Assembly: GCA_039190005.1 (NCBI GenBank)
Contig: JBCCYM010000015.1
Location: forward strand, 1 to 27,933
Length of the DNA stretch: 27,933 bases
From: JBCCYM01 sp039190005
Lineage (GTDB): Bacteria > Pseudomonadota > Gammaproteobacteria > UBA12402
Direction of reading: 5' to 3'
The notes beneath the pieces were generated by a model, which ran no database searches, was not told the DNA's origin, and worked only from the letters and a program-made list of their open reading frames with translations. Made by a program: the position numbers and the translations under genes. Shown one piece after another: positions 16,514 to 25,900 of the stretch; the first letter of the stretch is position 1; every line of letters begins with the position of its first letter.

Positions 16514-16969
16514 TCACAAAAAATTATTCAATAACGCGGATAAAGCCACTTTACTACGCTGATAAATACCAGGCTGCTGACTCTCGCGAGGACCGGCAAC
16601 ATTTAAAATACCAGGTCGCGCCTGTTGTAACCATTTATGGCAGTTAGCCAAGGACTGTGGATCATCTAACACCCAAATAAAAAACGGTTTGTCATAGTGC
16701 TTGGCGTAATCAATTGTCAACGCCGTACCACCGCTTGCCGGCAATCGCGAAAGTATAATCAATGTGGCGTCACTGTCACGGACATTCCATTCGGTACGTT
16801 GTTTGTACACGGCTGTTGATGTTTCTCGCAATAAATAAATTTCAGCAATACAACCATCTTCGGCAATACGTCCTTTAGGACACCAACCGCCATGTTTTAT
16901 ATTAAGCGCGATAGCCACATCAAGCGCGGCACGGTCAACGCCGGATTGACCGCCAGAAATAATTTTCAT
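16514..16969 (-). CDS. circularly permuted YpsA (cpYpsA) SLOG-family protein
   Basis: A 151-residue protein that resembles the family formerly called putative molybdenum carrier and now grouped as cpYpsA in the SLOG nucleotide-binding superfamily. Visible motifs are I-S-G-G-Q-S-G-V-D-R-A-A-L-D (4-17), G-G-W-C-P-K-G-R-I-A-E-D-G (27-39), T-E-W-N-V-R-D-S-D-A-T-L-I (about 59-71), and S-G-G-T-A-L-T. The family binds nucleotide-derived ligands or phosphorylated compounds; the specific substrate here is unknown. It is convergent with radA and stands alone. The ATG at 16969 has only a weak purine stretch upstream. Confidence 0.85.
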   Translation of the reverse strand: MKIISGGQSGVDRAALDVAIALNIKHGGWCPKGRIAEDGCIAEIYLLRETSTAVYKQRTEWNVRDSDATLIILSRLPASGGTALTIDYAKHYDKPFFIWVLDDPQSLANCHKWLQQARPGILNVAGPRESQQPGIYQRSKVALSALLNNFL

Positions 16970-16994
16970 CGTGTTTTCTCGTTATAGCAATATA

Positions 16995-17219
16995 ATCCTT
17001 AAAACCGCCGTAATGCCTGACCCCGCTTGCCCTGAGCATGTCGAAGGGTCGAAGGATCAAAGGGCAGCACAAGTTTTCCGAGCACGTGCTCTGGCTTCGA
17101 CAAGCTCAGCCATCTTATACGTTGAGCTTGCCGAAAGGTGGTCCCTGGGTCTACTTACCCTGAGCTTGCTTGCCCTGAGCTTGTCGAAGGGTCGAAGACA
17201 TTACGGCGGTTTTAAAGAT
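16995..17219. repeat. MITE-like element with 21-bp terminal inverted repeats
   Basis: ATCCTTAAAACCGCCGTAATG (16995-17015) is matched at the other end by its reverse complement with one mismatch (17199-17219). The 225-bp element carries several copies of CCCTGAGCTTGTCGAAGGG-like palindromes and the 12-bp palindrome GAGCACGTGCTC (17080-17091). It encodes no transposase. The ends resemble those of the element at 963-1052, so both belong to one family. Short open frames inside are by-products of the repeat. Confidence 0.75.
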
Positions 17220-17317
17220 AATCATCATATCCATTACAAAATGTTTTGCAACTGTCTTGGCAACTGCGTTATTATCATCATTTAGGAGACTGTTGAAATT
17301 TACCGGACGATCCCTGA

Positions 17318-17475
17318 ATATATCGAAGGGCAGCACAAGTTTTCCGAGTACGTGCTTTGGCTTCGACAAGCTCAGCCATCTTATACGCTGAGCCTGCCGA
17401 AAGGCGGTCCCTGGGCCTGCTTGCCTTGAGCTTGCTTGCCCTGAGCTTGTCGAAGGGTCGAAGGGGCAAAGGGTC
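17318..17475. repeat. partial copy of the dispersed repeat without terminal inverted repeats
   Basis: This block repeats the interior of 16995-17219: the segment GGGCAGCACAAGTTTTCCGA, then TTCGACAAGCTCAGCCATC, then CCCTGAGCTTGTCGAAGGG. It lacks the conserved ATCCTTAAAACCGC ends. The gap 16971-17540 thus holds the two repeat blocks, a short unremarkable spacer (17220-17317) and the region just upstream of pgi, where a perfect -35 hexamer TTGACA (17483-17488) has no convincing -10 partner. Confidence 0.7.
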
Positions 17476-17540
17476 GCGGGAATTGACAAAAGAAAAAAAA
17501 ACAGTCCTTTTAGTGAACTTATAACAACAGGAAAATGATG

Positions 17541-19178
17541 ATGACTCAAACTAGCGCTTGGCAAACACTGGCACAATACTATCAACAATCCGGCAAATCA
17601 TTAGACACGCGTCAATTGTTTGCTGATGACTTGGATCGCTTCAATCGTTTTTCCTTATCCGCCGCCGATTTGTTTTTTGATTTTTCCAAACACCGGATTG
17701 ATGACCAGGCTTTTAAATTATTGTTACAACTTGCCGAAACATGCCATCTCAGTGAAAAAATTGACGCGATGTTTAGTGGCGCGGCCATCAATGTCAGCGA
17801 AAATCGCCCGGTATTACATACCGCCTTACGCTGTCCCGCGGATAAAACACTGGATATCGATGGTGAAGATATTATACCGGCTATTCATAAGGTATTAGCG
17901 CAAATGCGACACTTCAGCGAACAACTGCGTGCCGGTCATTATGTTGGCGCTACCGGCAAAGCCATTACCGATGTTGTTAATATCAGCATCGGCGGCTCAC
18001 ATTTGGGACCACAAATGCTTTATGAAAGCTTGAAAGCTTACTCCGACAATACCTTGCGCTGTCATTTTGTTTCTAATATTGACGCGACCGATATTGTGAC
18101 CACACTGGCCCCGTTAAATCCGGAAACTACTTTATTTATTATCGGTTCCAAATCGTTCACCACCATTGAAACCCTGGTAAACGCGAATTCAGCAAAACAA
18201 TGGTTATGCGCGGCCCTGGGTGATCAGGCGTTTAGCAAACATTTTGTCGCCTTAAGCAGTAACCCGCAAGCTGCCGCCGCGTTCGGCATTGCCGAAACGC
18301 GTATTTTTCCATTTTGGTCCTGGGTCGGTGGGCGTTATTCGGTTTGGTCATCCATTGGTTTAATTGTGATGTTAGCCATCGGCGCCGATCACTTTGATCA
18401 ACTGCTTGCCGGCGCGTTCGCGATGGACCAACATTTTCGCCAGACGGATTTCGATAAAAACATGCCGGTGATTATGGCATTGTTAGGTATTTGGTATCAT
18501 AACTTTTTTGCCGCGGAAACACACGCGGTGGTGTGTTATGATCAGTATTTACAATTATTCCCGCGTTATTTACAACAATTGGATATGGAGAGTAATGGCA
18601 AGTCTGTCAGGGAAAACGGTCAGTCGGTAACCTCATCAACCGGCCCCATCATCTGGGGTGATTGTGGCACCAACAGTCAGCATTCTTTTCATCAGCTTTT
18701 GCACCAGGGCACCCATCTTGTGCCCATAGATTTTATCTTAGCCGCTAACAGTTTACATCCACTCGGACAACATCATCAATTATTACTGGCTAACGCGCTG
18801 GCACAATCACAAGCCTTATTAATGGGTAAAAATGAAACCCAGGCCTACGAGGAACTGATTGCTGCTGGCATGTCAGCGACACAAGCGAAAACACTGGCAG
18901 CGCATAAAGTCATGCCCGGCAACCGTCCCAGCAGCACCATTATGATGGAAAAATTAACACCGTACACACTTGGCGCCTTAATCGCCGCTTATGAACACAA
19001 AGTTTTTGTCCAAGGTGTTATTTGGGGTATTGATTCATTTGATCAATGGGGAGTGGAATTAGGTAAAGTACTGGCAAAAAATATCTTGCCTCAGTTAACC
19101 GATCATAACACTACCGCTAAACATGACGCGTCAACTCAAGGTTTAATTAATTATTGCCGTAGCCGTTATTCACAATAA
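17541..19178 (+). CDS. pgi: glucose-6-phosphate isomerase
   Basis: A 545-residue enzyme interconverting glucose-6-phosphate and fructose-6-phosphate in glycolysis and gluconeogenesis. The length matches the large bacterial form (about 549 in E. coli). Conserved segments are all present: I-S-I-G-G-S-H-L-G-P, the phosphate-binding S-K-S-F-T-T, G-G-R-Y-S-V-W-S, D-M-E-S-N-G-K (catalytic Glu), G-T-N-S-Q-H-S-F-H-Q-L (catalytic His) and Q-W-G-V-E-L-G-K (catalytic Lys). Three ATGs are in a row (17535, 17538, 17541); AGGA at 17529-17532 is 8 nt before the third, which is therefore preferred. It stands alone between two repeat blocks. Confidence 0.97.
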   Translation: MTQTSAWQTLAQYYQQSGKSLDTRQLFADDLDRFNRFSLSAADLFFDFSKHRIDDQAFKLLLQLAETCHLSEKIDAMFSGAAINVSENRPVLHTALRCPADKTLDIDGEDIIPAIHKVLAQMRHFSEQLRAGHYVGATGKAITDVVNISIGGSHLGPQMLYESLKAYSDNTLRCHFVSNIDATDIVTTLAPLNPETTLFIIGSKSFTTIETLVNANSAKQWLCAALGDQAFSKHFVALSSNPQAAAAFGIAETRIFPFWSWVGGRYSVWSSIGLIVMLAIGADHFDQLLAGAFAMDQHFRQTDFDKNMPVIMALLGIWYHNFFAAETHAVVCYDQYLQLFPRYLQQLDMESNGKSVRENGQSVTSSTGPIIWGDCGTNSQHSFHQLLHQGTHLVPIDFILAANSLHPLGQHHQLLLANALAQSQALLMGKNETQAYEELIAAGMSATQAKTLAAHKVMPGNRPSSTIMMEKLTPYTLGALIAAYEHKVFVQGVIWGIDSFDQWGVELGKVLAKNILPQLTDHNTTAKHDASTQGLINYCRSRYSQ

Positions 19179-19204
19179 TAAATTGGTCTATCTTAATCCT
19201 TAAA

Positions 19205-19433
19205 AGCATAGTGGTCCCTGAGCTTGCTTGCCCTGAGCCTGTCGAAGGGTCGAAGCGCATCACAAGTTTTCCGAGCATGTGCTCTGGCTTCGACAAGCTC
19301 AGCCATCTTATACGCTGAGCTTGCCGAAGGGCGATCCCTGGGTCTGCTTGCCCTGAGCCTGTCGAAGGGTCGAAGCGCATCACAAGTTTTCCGAGCACGT
19401 GCTTTGGCTTCGACAAGCTCAGCCATCTTATAC
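19205..19433. repeat. two tandem copies (120-bp period) of the dispersed repeat
   Basis: The block at 19225-19260 recurs identically at 19345-19380, exactly 120 bp later, and the following GCATCACAAGTTTTCCGAGC and TTCGACAAGCTCAGCCATC segments recur with it, with a few substitutions. It is the same family as 16995-17219 and 17318-17475. ATCCTTAAAA at 19196-19205 resembles one terminal repeat, but no matching partner is seen at the other end. Together with the terminator at 19467-19502 this fills the gap after pgi; I see no gene in 19179-19524. Confidence 0.75.
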
Positions 19434-19466
19434 GTGATTTTATAGCATTTACTTAATTCTTCAGAC

Positions 19467-19502
19467 AAAAAAAATCCCTAAGTTTCGGCTTAGGGATTTT
19501 TT
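19467..19502. terminator. bidirectional rho-independent terminator
   Basis: AAAAATCCCTAAG (19470-19482) and CTTAGGGATTTTT (19489-19501) pair around a 6-nt loop (TTTCGG). A-rich sequence on the left and T-rich on the right give a U-tract on either strand. It can end pgi transcripts on the plus strand and the porin gene on the minus strand, whose stop is at 19525. Confidence 0.9.
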
Positions 19503-19524
19503 GTTGATAATTACTGGTACTGAT

Positions 19525-21168
19525 TTAGAAATAAGCGTCAATATCAGCAAAAATAGTATTGTTTGAACCACCAATACCATTAGAGGTAGAAGCACCACCA
19601 CTTATATTTTGGTAAGTATAAGTTGTGCTGGGCTTATAGAATTGATCGTGTCTATACTCCAAACTGAATAAAGTATCTCTGACAACAGCTAATCGTGCCG
19701 CGGCCATGATACTGTACTCAGGTAATTGGCCGGGGCCACTACCGATAAAGACAGAATTTCTAGTCAAGTTGCCTGACAATGCCAATGTTAACGGACGACC
19801 GCCCCAAATATTGACACCATAATCGCCTTCAACCATAGCGGCTAGAGGTCTAGCGCCTTTACCGTTGACAGTCAGGTTGTTTCTATTAAAGCGTTTAAGC
19901 GCCTGCGCATATTCGCCAATTAAACCAAACGGTCCATAAGTGATATGACCATGCGCGTCAACACCAGGAATATTACTCTGTCTTATCGCCGCCGGAATCA
20001 CAGCACTATTACTGTTACCATCCATACCTTGTGAATTGGTAACACTGCTGACTACGCTGGCACCGATGTCACCACCAAAACCATTACTGGCTTTAAACTG
20101 ATAGCCAATATCAGCACCACCCTGATTAATTTTAGCATTTCCTCTGGAAACAGTAATAGTTGTACCTGGAGTTGGACCTGGAGCGGTATAACTGTTCGAA
20201 CCATTAAAAATAAACGCTCTCGCGTAAGGCGTGTTATTCTTACCGTAAGGATGATAACCAATTGTCGCGGCATTGGCTTTCACGCGGAATACGTCACGAA
20301 TAAGCGGCGTGGAAACCGTTGAGAAACTATAACGACCGAAAGGCACAAAGTATTGTCCCACAGTACCATAAAAAGGTGTATCGTCGTAATCGCCAAGAAC
20401 GATAAACGCGTTATCAACTCTAAGACGATTATTTGATACATCATTTGTCAGATGACCATTAGTTCCGGCATTATAATTAAATGTAACCATAGCAGCAGCC
20501 CAAGAATCTACCTCAATGTAATTATCAAGCTCCGCGTTAGTTAAACTTAATTGTGTATTACCATTTTCTATCGTTCTAAGCGTACTACCATAACCTTTGC
20601 TACCACTAACCTGTCCTTCAACATTACCACTCAAGGTTAAATGTGGATAAGCGGGTTCCAAGTCATGTTTGCGAAAAGATTCACGCTGTTGCTGCGCCCG
20701 TATCAACAAAGCATCATCCCGGTTAATTGTTGATGAATTAACTACAAGATTTGCGCCATCATATGTGGTTGGCAGCGCGACTGAAGGACCAATGGTAACT
20801 AAATTACCAAACACCGTATTACTACTTTGCATTAAATTGGTAGTACGGTGTGTTGATTTTTGTTGCGTTGCAGTAGGCTGACTAGGTGTCGCCGCTTTTG
20901 CCGTTTGCTGCTGTTTCAGCTGAGCAATCTCTTTTTGCAACGCAGCAATTTCCTGAGCAAGCTGTTGATTGCTTACAGTCGGCGTACTACTTGCTTGAGC
21001 GGCTGCCTGAGTCATTGATTGACCAGCTGGCTGAGCTGTTGTTTGCGTAGTTGTGGAACCAGCACTGGCACCAGCTGAGGCATTTTGATCCATCACAGCG
21101 GCTAACGCGACACTACTGGAACAAGCTAATATACCTACAGCTGACAAAGATAGAATTGTCTTTTTCAT
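19525..21168 (-). CDS. LbtU-like siderophore porin (outer-membrane beta-barrel)
   Basis: A 547-residue exported protein. A signal peptide (about 1-23, cleaved near A-L-A) is followed by a Ser/Thr/Gln/Ala-rich stretch and a short coiled coil (about 67-90, L-A-Q-E-I-A-A-L-Q-K-E-I). Next come the segment N-L-V-T-I-G-P-S-V-A-L-P-T with I-N-R-D-D-A-L-L-I-R-A-Q and a long run of amphipathic beta strands ending in Phe, as outer-membrane barrels do. This arrangement recalls the Legionella LbtU family, where LbtU imports the siderophore legiobactin. The ligand here is unknown, and no siderophore-uptake partners are nearby. The start is set by G6 five nt before the ATG. A hairpin covers that site (21168-21189). 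A terminator follows at 19467-19502. Confidence 0.75.
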   Translation of the reverse strand: MKKTILSLSAVGILACSSSVALAAVMDQNASAGASAGSTTTQTTAQPAGQSMTQAAAQASSTPTVSNQQLAQEIAALQKEIAQLKQQQTAKAATPSQPTATQQKSTHRTTNLMQSSNTVFGNLVTIGPSVALPTTYDGANLVVNSSTINRDDALLIRAQQQRESFRKHDLEPAYPHLTLSGNVEGQVSGSKGYGSTLRTIENGNTQLSLTNAELDNYIEVDSWAAAMVTFNYNAGTNGHLTNDVSNNRLRVDNAFIVLGDYDDTPFYGTVGQYFVPFGRYSFSTVSTPLIRDVFRVKANAATIGYHPYGKNNTPYARAFIFNGSNSYTAPGPTPGTTITVSRGNAKINQGGADIGYQFKASNGFGGDIGASVVSSVTNSQGMDGNSNSAVIPAAIRQSNIPGVDAHGHITYGPFGLIGEYAQALKRFNRNNLTVNGKGARPLAAMVEGDYGVNIWGGRPLTLALSGNLTRNSVFIGSGPGQLPEYSIMAAARLAVVRDTLFSLEYRHDQFYKPSTTYTYQNISGGASTSNGIGGSNNTIFADIDAYF

Positions 21169-21189
21169 TTTAACCCCCCGTGGTTAAAA
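21168..21189 (-). promoter_or_regulatory. hairpin sequestering the ribosome binding site and start of the LbtU-like porin
   Basis: TTTTAACC (21168-21175) and GGTTAAAA (21182-21189) are perfect 8-bp inverted arms around a 6-nt loop. In the mRNA the stem takes in part of the G6 Shine-Dalgarno and the A of the AUG. Two G-C and six A-U pairs make it weak, as expected for a structure opened by temperature, a protein or a small RNA. A TATAAT box is at 21195-21190 on the minus strand, too close to include the whole hairpin unless a more upstream start is used. The rest of 21190-21372 contains an inverted repeat TCGTTG/CAACGA (21213-21239) and no gene. Confidence 0.45.
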
Positions 21190-21372
21190 ATTATAAATAA
21201 TACCAAAAAAAATCGTTGAATAAACTGTATATACAACGACTTCACTTCCCCTTATAACATGATTTAATCGAAAAGCAACCTAAAATCTGCAAATAATACA
21301 TTTATTTTAGTTTTTGTTATAATCTCGTCATGAATCACCAAACTAATCATCAAAAGCAAGTGCCCAATTTCA

Positions 21373-22836
21373 TCAAAACAATTTTTCCGCAATCTCAGGT
21401 ATTGTTCTATTACCCTGATACTTGCCAACAAGTAAAACCGCCACGACATTGAGGAAAAAGCCAGGGATCATGCTATAGAGATGAAAGAATCCGCCAAAAT
21501 GTTTGTCTAAAATCTCCCAAACAATCACGGTAATCGCGCCGACTAACATACCGATTAAAGCGCTGTCGCGTGTCATGTTTTTCCAATAAATACTCAACAA
21601 CACCAAAGGACCAAACGACGCGCCTAATCCTGCCCAAGCGTAAGATACCAGTTTTAGCACCGTGCCATCAGGTCGAGAAGCGAGCCAGAACGCGATCACC
21701 GCGATAAGCAGCAGGGATAAGCGCGCGATCCGGACGATTTGTTTATAACGCAACCGATGACTGGGATTGATAATGCGGTATAAATCTTCAGTCAAAGCAC
21801 TGGAAGACGCCAACAGCTGCGCCGAAACCGCGCTCATAATCGCGGATAACACAGCGGCGATAAGAAACCCCGCTATCCACGGATTGAACACCACCATTGC
21901 CAATTCAATAAACACAGATTCCGGCTTCTCTAAATGATGAAAAAAAGCGTTGCCGGATAAGCCCGTGAAAACCGCACCATACAAGGCTAAAATCATCCAG
22001 GTAACGCAAATTACCTGCGCCGATGGAATAACTTTTGGACTTTTTGCCGCCATGAAACGCACTAAAATATGTGGTTGTCCAAAATAGCCCAACCCCCATG
22101 CCAACAAAGAAAAAATACCCATGGCGCTGATGCCATGAAACGCGTTTAAATAAGAGTGACCATTCGCTGATAAATGATGCATAAACGGTTGCCAACCACC
22201 AATATGAAAGATAGTGACCACTGGCACAGCGACTAAGGCGACTAACATCAAGGAGCCTTGAAAAAAATCAATCCAGCTAATGGCTAAAAAACCGCCTATA
22301 CAGGTGTAGCCAACAATAATAGCCGTGCTGATACATAAACCAGTAAAATAACTGGTGTGGAATAAACTTTCACTTAAAATACCACCGGCAACAAAACCAG
22401 CGGAAGCGTAAAAAGTAAAAAACACTAACACCACAACAGCGGTGACCATACGGAGAATTTTTTTTCGATCCTGAAACCGCGCGTCAAAATAAGAAGGAAT
22501 GGTCAGGGAATCATTGCTGATTTCAGTAAATCGGCGCAAACGCCTGGCCACTAATAACCAATTGAGAAAAGCGCCTATTGATAACCCCAAAGGCAACCAG
22601 AGATAGTTGGCACCGTTTACAAATATGGCGCCCGGCAAAGCCATCAATAACCAACCGCTCATATCGGAAGCGCCAGCGCCCAAACCCACAATCGGTGCCG
22701 GTAGTTTGCGACCGCCAAGAATATAGTCCGATAAATCCTTGGTTTTAAAAAGCGCGACGAAACCGACACAAAAAATAATGACAATATAAAAGACAAAAAT
22801 CGTTAAAATTTCTTTTGAATGAACCGCGTGAACCAC
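21373..22836 (-). CDS. putP: sodium/proline symporter PutP
   Basis: A 487-residue inner-membrane transporter of the solute:sodium symporter family that imports proline with Na+. It has about 13 hydrophobic helices and the PutP signatures A-S-D-M-S-G-W-L-L-M-A-L-P-G and S-S-A-L-T-E-D-L-Y. The best start is GTG at 22836, five nt after AAGGAG (22847-22842); an ATG at 22872 would overlap the preceding small gene and lacks a ribosome binding site. In the Na2-site region the sequence reads I-M-S-A-V-S where E. coli PutP has V-M-S-T-L-S, so the residue at E. coli position Thr341 appears to be Ala. It ends the operon putA, small membrane gene, putP; no terminator is visible behind it. Confidence 0.93.
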   Translation of the reverse strand: MVHAVHSKEILTIFVFYIVIIFCVGFVALFKTKDLSDYILGGRKLPAPIVGLGAGASDMSGWLLMALPGAIFVNGANYLWLPLGLSIGAFLNWLLVARRLRRFTEISNDSLTIPSYFDARFQDRKKILRMVTAVVVLVFFTFYASAGFVAGGILSESLFHTSYFTGLCISTAIIVGYTCIGGFLAISWIDFFQGSLMLVALVAVPVVTIFHIGGWQPFMHHLSANGHSYLNAFHGISAMGIFSLLAWGLGYFGQPHILVRFMAAKSPKVIPSAQVICVTWMILALYGAVFTGLSGNAFFHHLEKPESVFIELAMVVFNPWIAGFLIAAVLSAIMSAVSAQLLASSSALTEDLYRIINPSHRLRYKQIVRIARLSLLLIAVIAFWLASRPDGTVLKLVSYAWAGLGASFGPLVLLSIYWKNMTRDSALIGMLVGAITVIVWEILDKHFGGFFHLYSMIPGFFLNVVAVLLVGKYQGNRTIPEIAEKLF

Positions 22837-22838
22837 GA

Positions 22839-22946
22839 CTACTCCTTGTCTTTCCGGCGCTGATATAAGCAATTAATCAAACTTAATACAATCAGCAACG
22901 GGAAAGGAATACATAAAATCAACCATGTCGCCCAAGTAAATGTCAT
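22839..22946 (-). CDS. 35-residue single-helix membrane protein, possible symporter small subunit
   Basis: A short gene between putA and putP: MTFTWATWLILCIPFPLL, then IVLSLINCLYQ and a basic tail RRKDKE. It has one hydrophobic helix (about 5-27) and a positively charged end, predicting a cytoplasmic C-terminus. The ATG at 22946 comes 2 nt after the putA stop, with GGAGG (22961-22957) inside the putA 3' end. Its own stop TAG follows directly on the AAGGAG of putP, so ribosomes ending here would sit on the putP start. Small accessory subunits of similar size are known for several sodium symporters (for example MetS with MetP, and families named symporter small accessory protein). A role as PutP partner is inferred from position and size only. 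Confidence 0.7.
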   Translation of the reverse strand: MTFTWATWLILCIPFPLLIVLSLINCLYQRRKDKE

Positions 22947-22948
22947 AT

Positions 22949-25900
22949 TTAATTTTCCTCCTCTTCCGATAACATTAATAACGACGCGTTACCACCAACA
23001 GCGGTTGTGTTAACGGTACAAGTGCGCTCAGTTATTAACCGATATAAATAATGTGGTCCACCGGCTTTAGGACCCGTGCCGGATAATTTTTCGCCACCAA
23101 AAGGTTGCACGCCGACTACCGCGCCAACGATATTGCGATTGACATAAGCATTACCGGCATCCACCTGTTGTACCAGTTCAGTATACCTGTTTTTAATACG
23201 ACTGTGTACCCCAAATGTTAAACCGTAGCCAGTGTTGTTAATATCCGCCACGACTTTTTCCAATGCTTGCCCTTTATAACGAATCACATGCAAAATCGGA
23301 CCAAACACTTCTTCCGGCAATTGTTTGATGGACCGCAATTCAACCATTGTCGGTCCGACAAAAAAACCATTGTCTTTCACATGACTGACATCGACAGTGT
23401 AAATTAACTTCGCTTCATTTTTCATCCGCTCAATATGTTGCTGCAAATGATTTCGCGCTGGCGCGTCAATGACCGGTCCAACATCCGTTTCTAACAACCA
23501 AGCATCACCCAGTTGTAATTCCGCCATCGCACCACTTAGCATTTTAATCAGTTTATCGGCAATATCATCCTGGATGTACAATACCCGTAACGCCGAACAA
23601 CGTTGACCTGCCGAACCAAAAGCGGAGCGGATGACATCCGCGGTCACTTGTTCAGGTAGCGCGGTGGAATCGACGATCATGGCATTTTGCCCACCCGTTT
23701 CAGCAATAAACGGTAAAATTGGACCATCGCGCTTGGCTAAATTCAGATTAATCAATCGCGCAGTTGCGGTCGAACCGGTAAACATCACGCCGGACAAACG
23801 CGGATCATTCACTAAGCTATCGCCCAGCTGTTCACCAGAGCCTAGCACTAATTGCAAGGCGCCCGTGTGTACCCCAGCTTGATGCAACAGCTTCACCATT
23901 GCGTAAGCAATTGCCGGTGTTTGCTCCGCCGGTTTGGCTACGACAGCATTGCCCGTGACTAAGGCCGCGATAATCTGACCGGTAAAAATTGCCAAGGGGA
24001 AATTCCACGGACTGATACAAACAATAACACCGCGACCATGCATGGACAAGGTATTGGTTTCACCGGTGGGTCCCGGCAAGACAATCGGCGCGAGATTTTT
24101 TTTCGCCTCCGCCGCGTAATAACGACAAAAATCGATAGCTTCACGCACCTCACTGACACAATCATTAATTGTTTTGCCAGCTTCAAGGCTAATGATGGTC
24201 ATAAACTCCATCATGTCTTGTTCAAGCTTCTCAGCCGCGCGCAGGATGATATCAGCGCGCTGTGCCACAGGCACGGCATTCCACCGCGGTTGCGCTTTAG
24301 CCGCCTGCCGCATTGCCTCTCTCACCTGTTGTATTGTGCTTTCAGCCAATTCAACAACGGCAAGTTTATGGTCGCATGGTGAGGCGATAACACTCGACTT
24401 CACCGATTTTTTTTCTTTACCGTTAATCAATGGCGCGACATTTATCGGAAAAGTCTTCATCTGTTTATCCATGTGCTGATTCAATGCCCGTAATATCAAC
24501 GGGTCGCTTAAATCCAACCCTTTGGCGTTTTTCCTGCTTTCGCCGTAAATACCGCAGGGCAATGGAATGTGCGGATGTGGTTGACAGTCGACGGCGGCAA
24601 TGTGTTCGATGGGATCTTGCAATAATTTTTCAGTGGCGATATCTTGCTGGGCGACTAAATTGACAAACGACGTGTTAGCGCCATTTTCCAGCAAACGACG
24701 CATTAAATAACTGAGTAAATCTTCATGCTCACCCACAGGCGCGTAAATACGACAGGGAATATCCAGGTTTTCTTTACCGACAATAAAATCATAAATATTT
24801 TGTCCCATGCCGTGCAAGCATTGAAATTCGAAATTTATCCCTTTGGTCCATTCCAGAATAGTGGCGATACTGTGCGCGTTGTGCGTAGCAAATTGCGGAT
24901 AAATGACATCAGTCATGGTCAATAATTTTTGAGCGCACGCGAGAAAAGAAACATCGGTGGCGTTTTTACGGGTAAACACTGGATAATTTTTTAGTCCCAA
25001 TTCCTGACTGACCTTAATCTCAGAATCCCAGTAAGCGCCTTTAATCAAACGGACCATGAGTTTATGCTGATGTTTTCTCGCGGTTTCAGCCAAGCAATCC
25101 AATACAAAAGGGGCGCGCTTTTGGTATGACTGTACCGCGACACCCAAGCCATCCCAAGCGGCTAAATCAGGATCCGCCAACAGATGACTGATAATTTCTA
25201 AAGATGGCTCAAGCCGATCAGCCTCTTCCGCGTCTATTGTCAGATTAATATCATAGTGTTTCGCTTTGAGCATTAAGGTTTTAACACGCGGCAACAATTC
25301 CCGCGTTAATCGTGCTTGTTTTGCCACTTCATAACGCGGATGTAGCGCCGATAATTTAACCGAGATGCCAGCCGCTTTAATCGGACCCAAACCTTTCGCT
25401 TGCTCGCCTACTTTTTCAATGGCATGACAATACGATTGGAAATACGTTTCGGCATCGGCCTGGGTGTATGCCGCTTCGCCCAGCATGTCAAAAGAATAAC
25501 GATAACCTTTTTGTTCAAATGTTTTAGAACGCTTTAATGCCGCTTCAATGGTTTTACCCATGACAAATTTATTGCCCATAAATGTCATCATTTGCCGTAC
25601 CGCCGAACGAATCGCCGGTGATGTGCCTTTTTGAATAGCACGCCACAAGTTTTCTTGCAGGGAAACGCGCTCATTAATGGGTGGTTGATACAGTTTACCG
25701 GTTAACATTAACGACCAAGTGACGGCATTGGTAAACAATGAATCATTCTGACTTTTATTCGCTGACCATTTTATTCGACCAAGTTTATCACTTAAAATTT
25801 CATCAACATTGGCGCTATCCGGAATGCGCAATAAAGATTCAGCGACACACATCAGCGCGATACCTTCTTCACTCGATAAATCGTATGTCTGCAAAATCGC

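Noticed and set aside
16971..17588. Open frames across the repeat blocks (products with L-A-L-S-L-S-K-G or S-T-G-S-G-Q-A motifs).
   Set aside because: They arise from translating the palindromic dispersed repeat in several frames; no start signals or protein conservation support them. The same holds at 976-1200 and 19147-19468.
18630..18720. W-G-D-C-G-T-N-S-Q-H in Pgi, where E. coli has W-G-E-P-G-T-N-G-Q-H; considered as loss of the catalytic glutamate.
   Set aside because: The catalytic Glu of the family is the one in D-M-E-S-N-G-K, which is intact, as are the catalytic His and Lys.
19525..21168. The porin as a receptor for the product of the NRPS in this window.
   Set aside because: The synthetase lacks siderophore-type features (no hydroxamate or catechol genes, reductive release) and lies 8 kb away on the other side of unrelated genes.
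21330..21452. A plus-strand open frame of about 40 codons starting after a TATAAT (21318-21323), antisense to the putP end.
   Set aside because: No ribosome binding site, no recognisable product, and most of it is the reverse strand of putP coding sequence.
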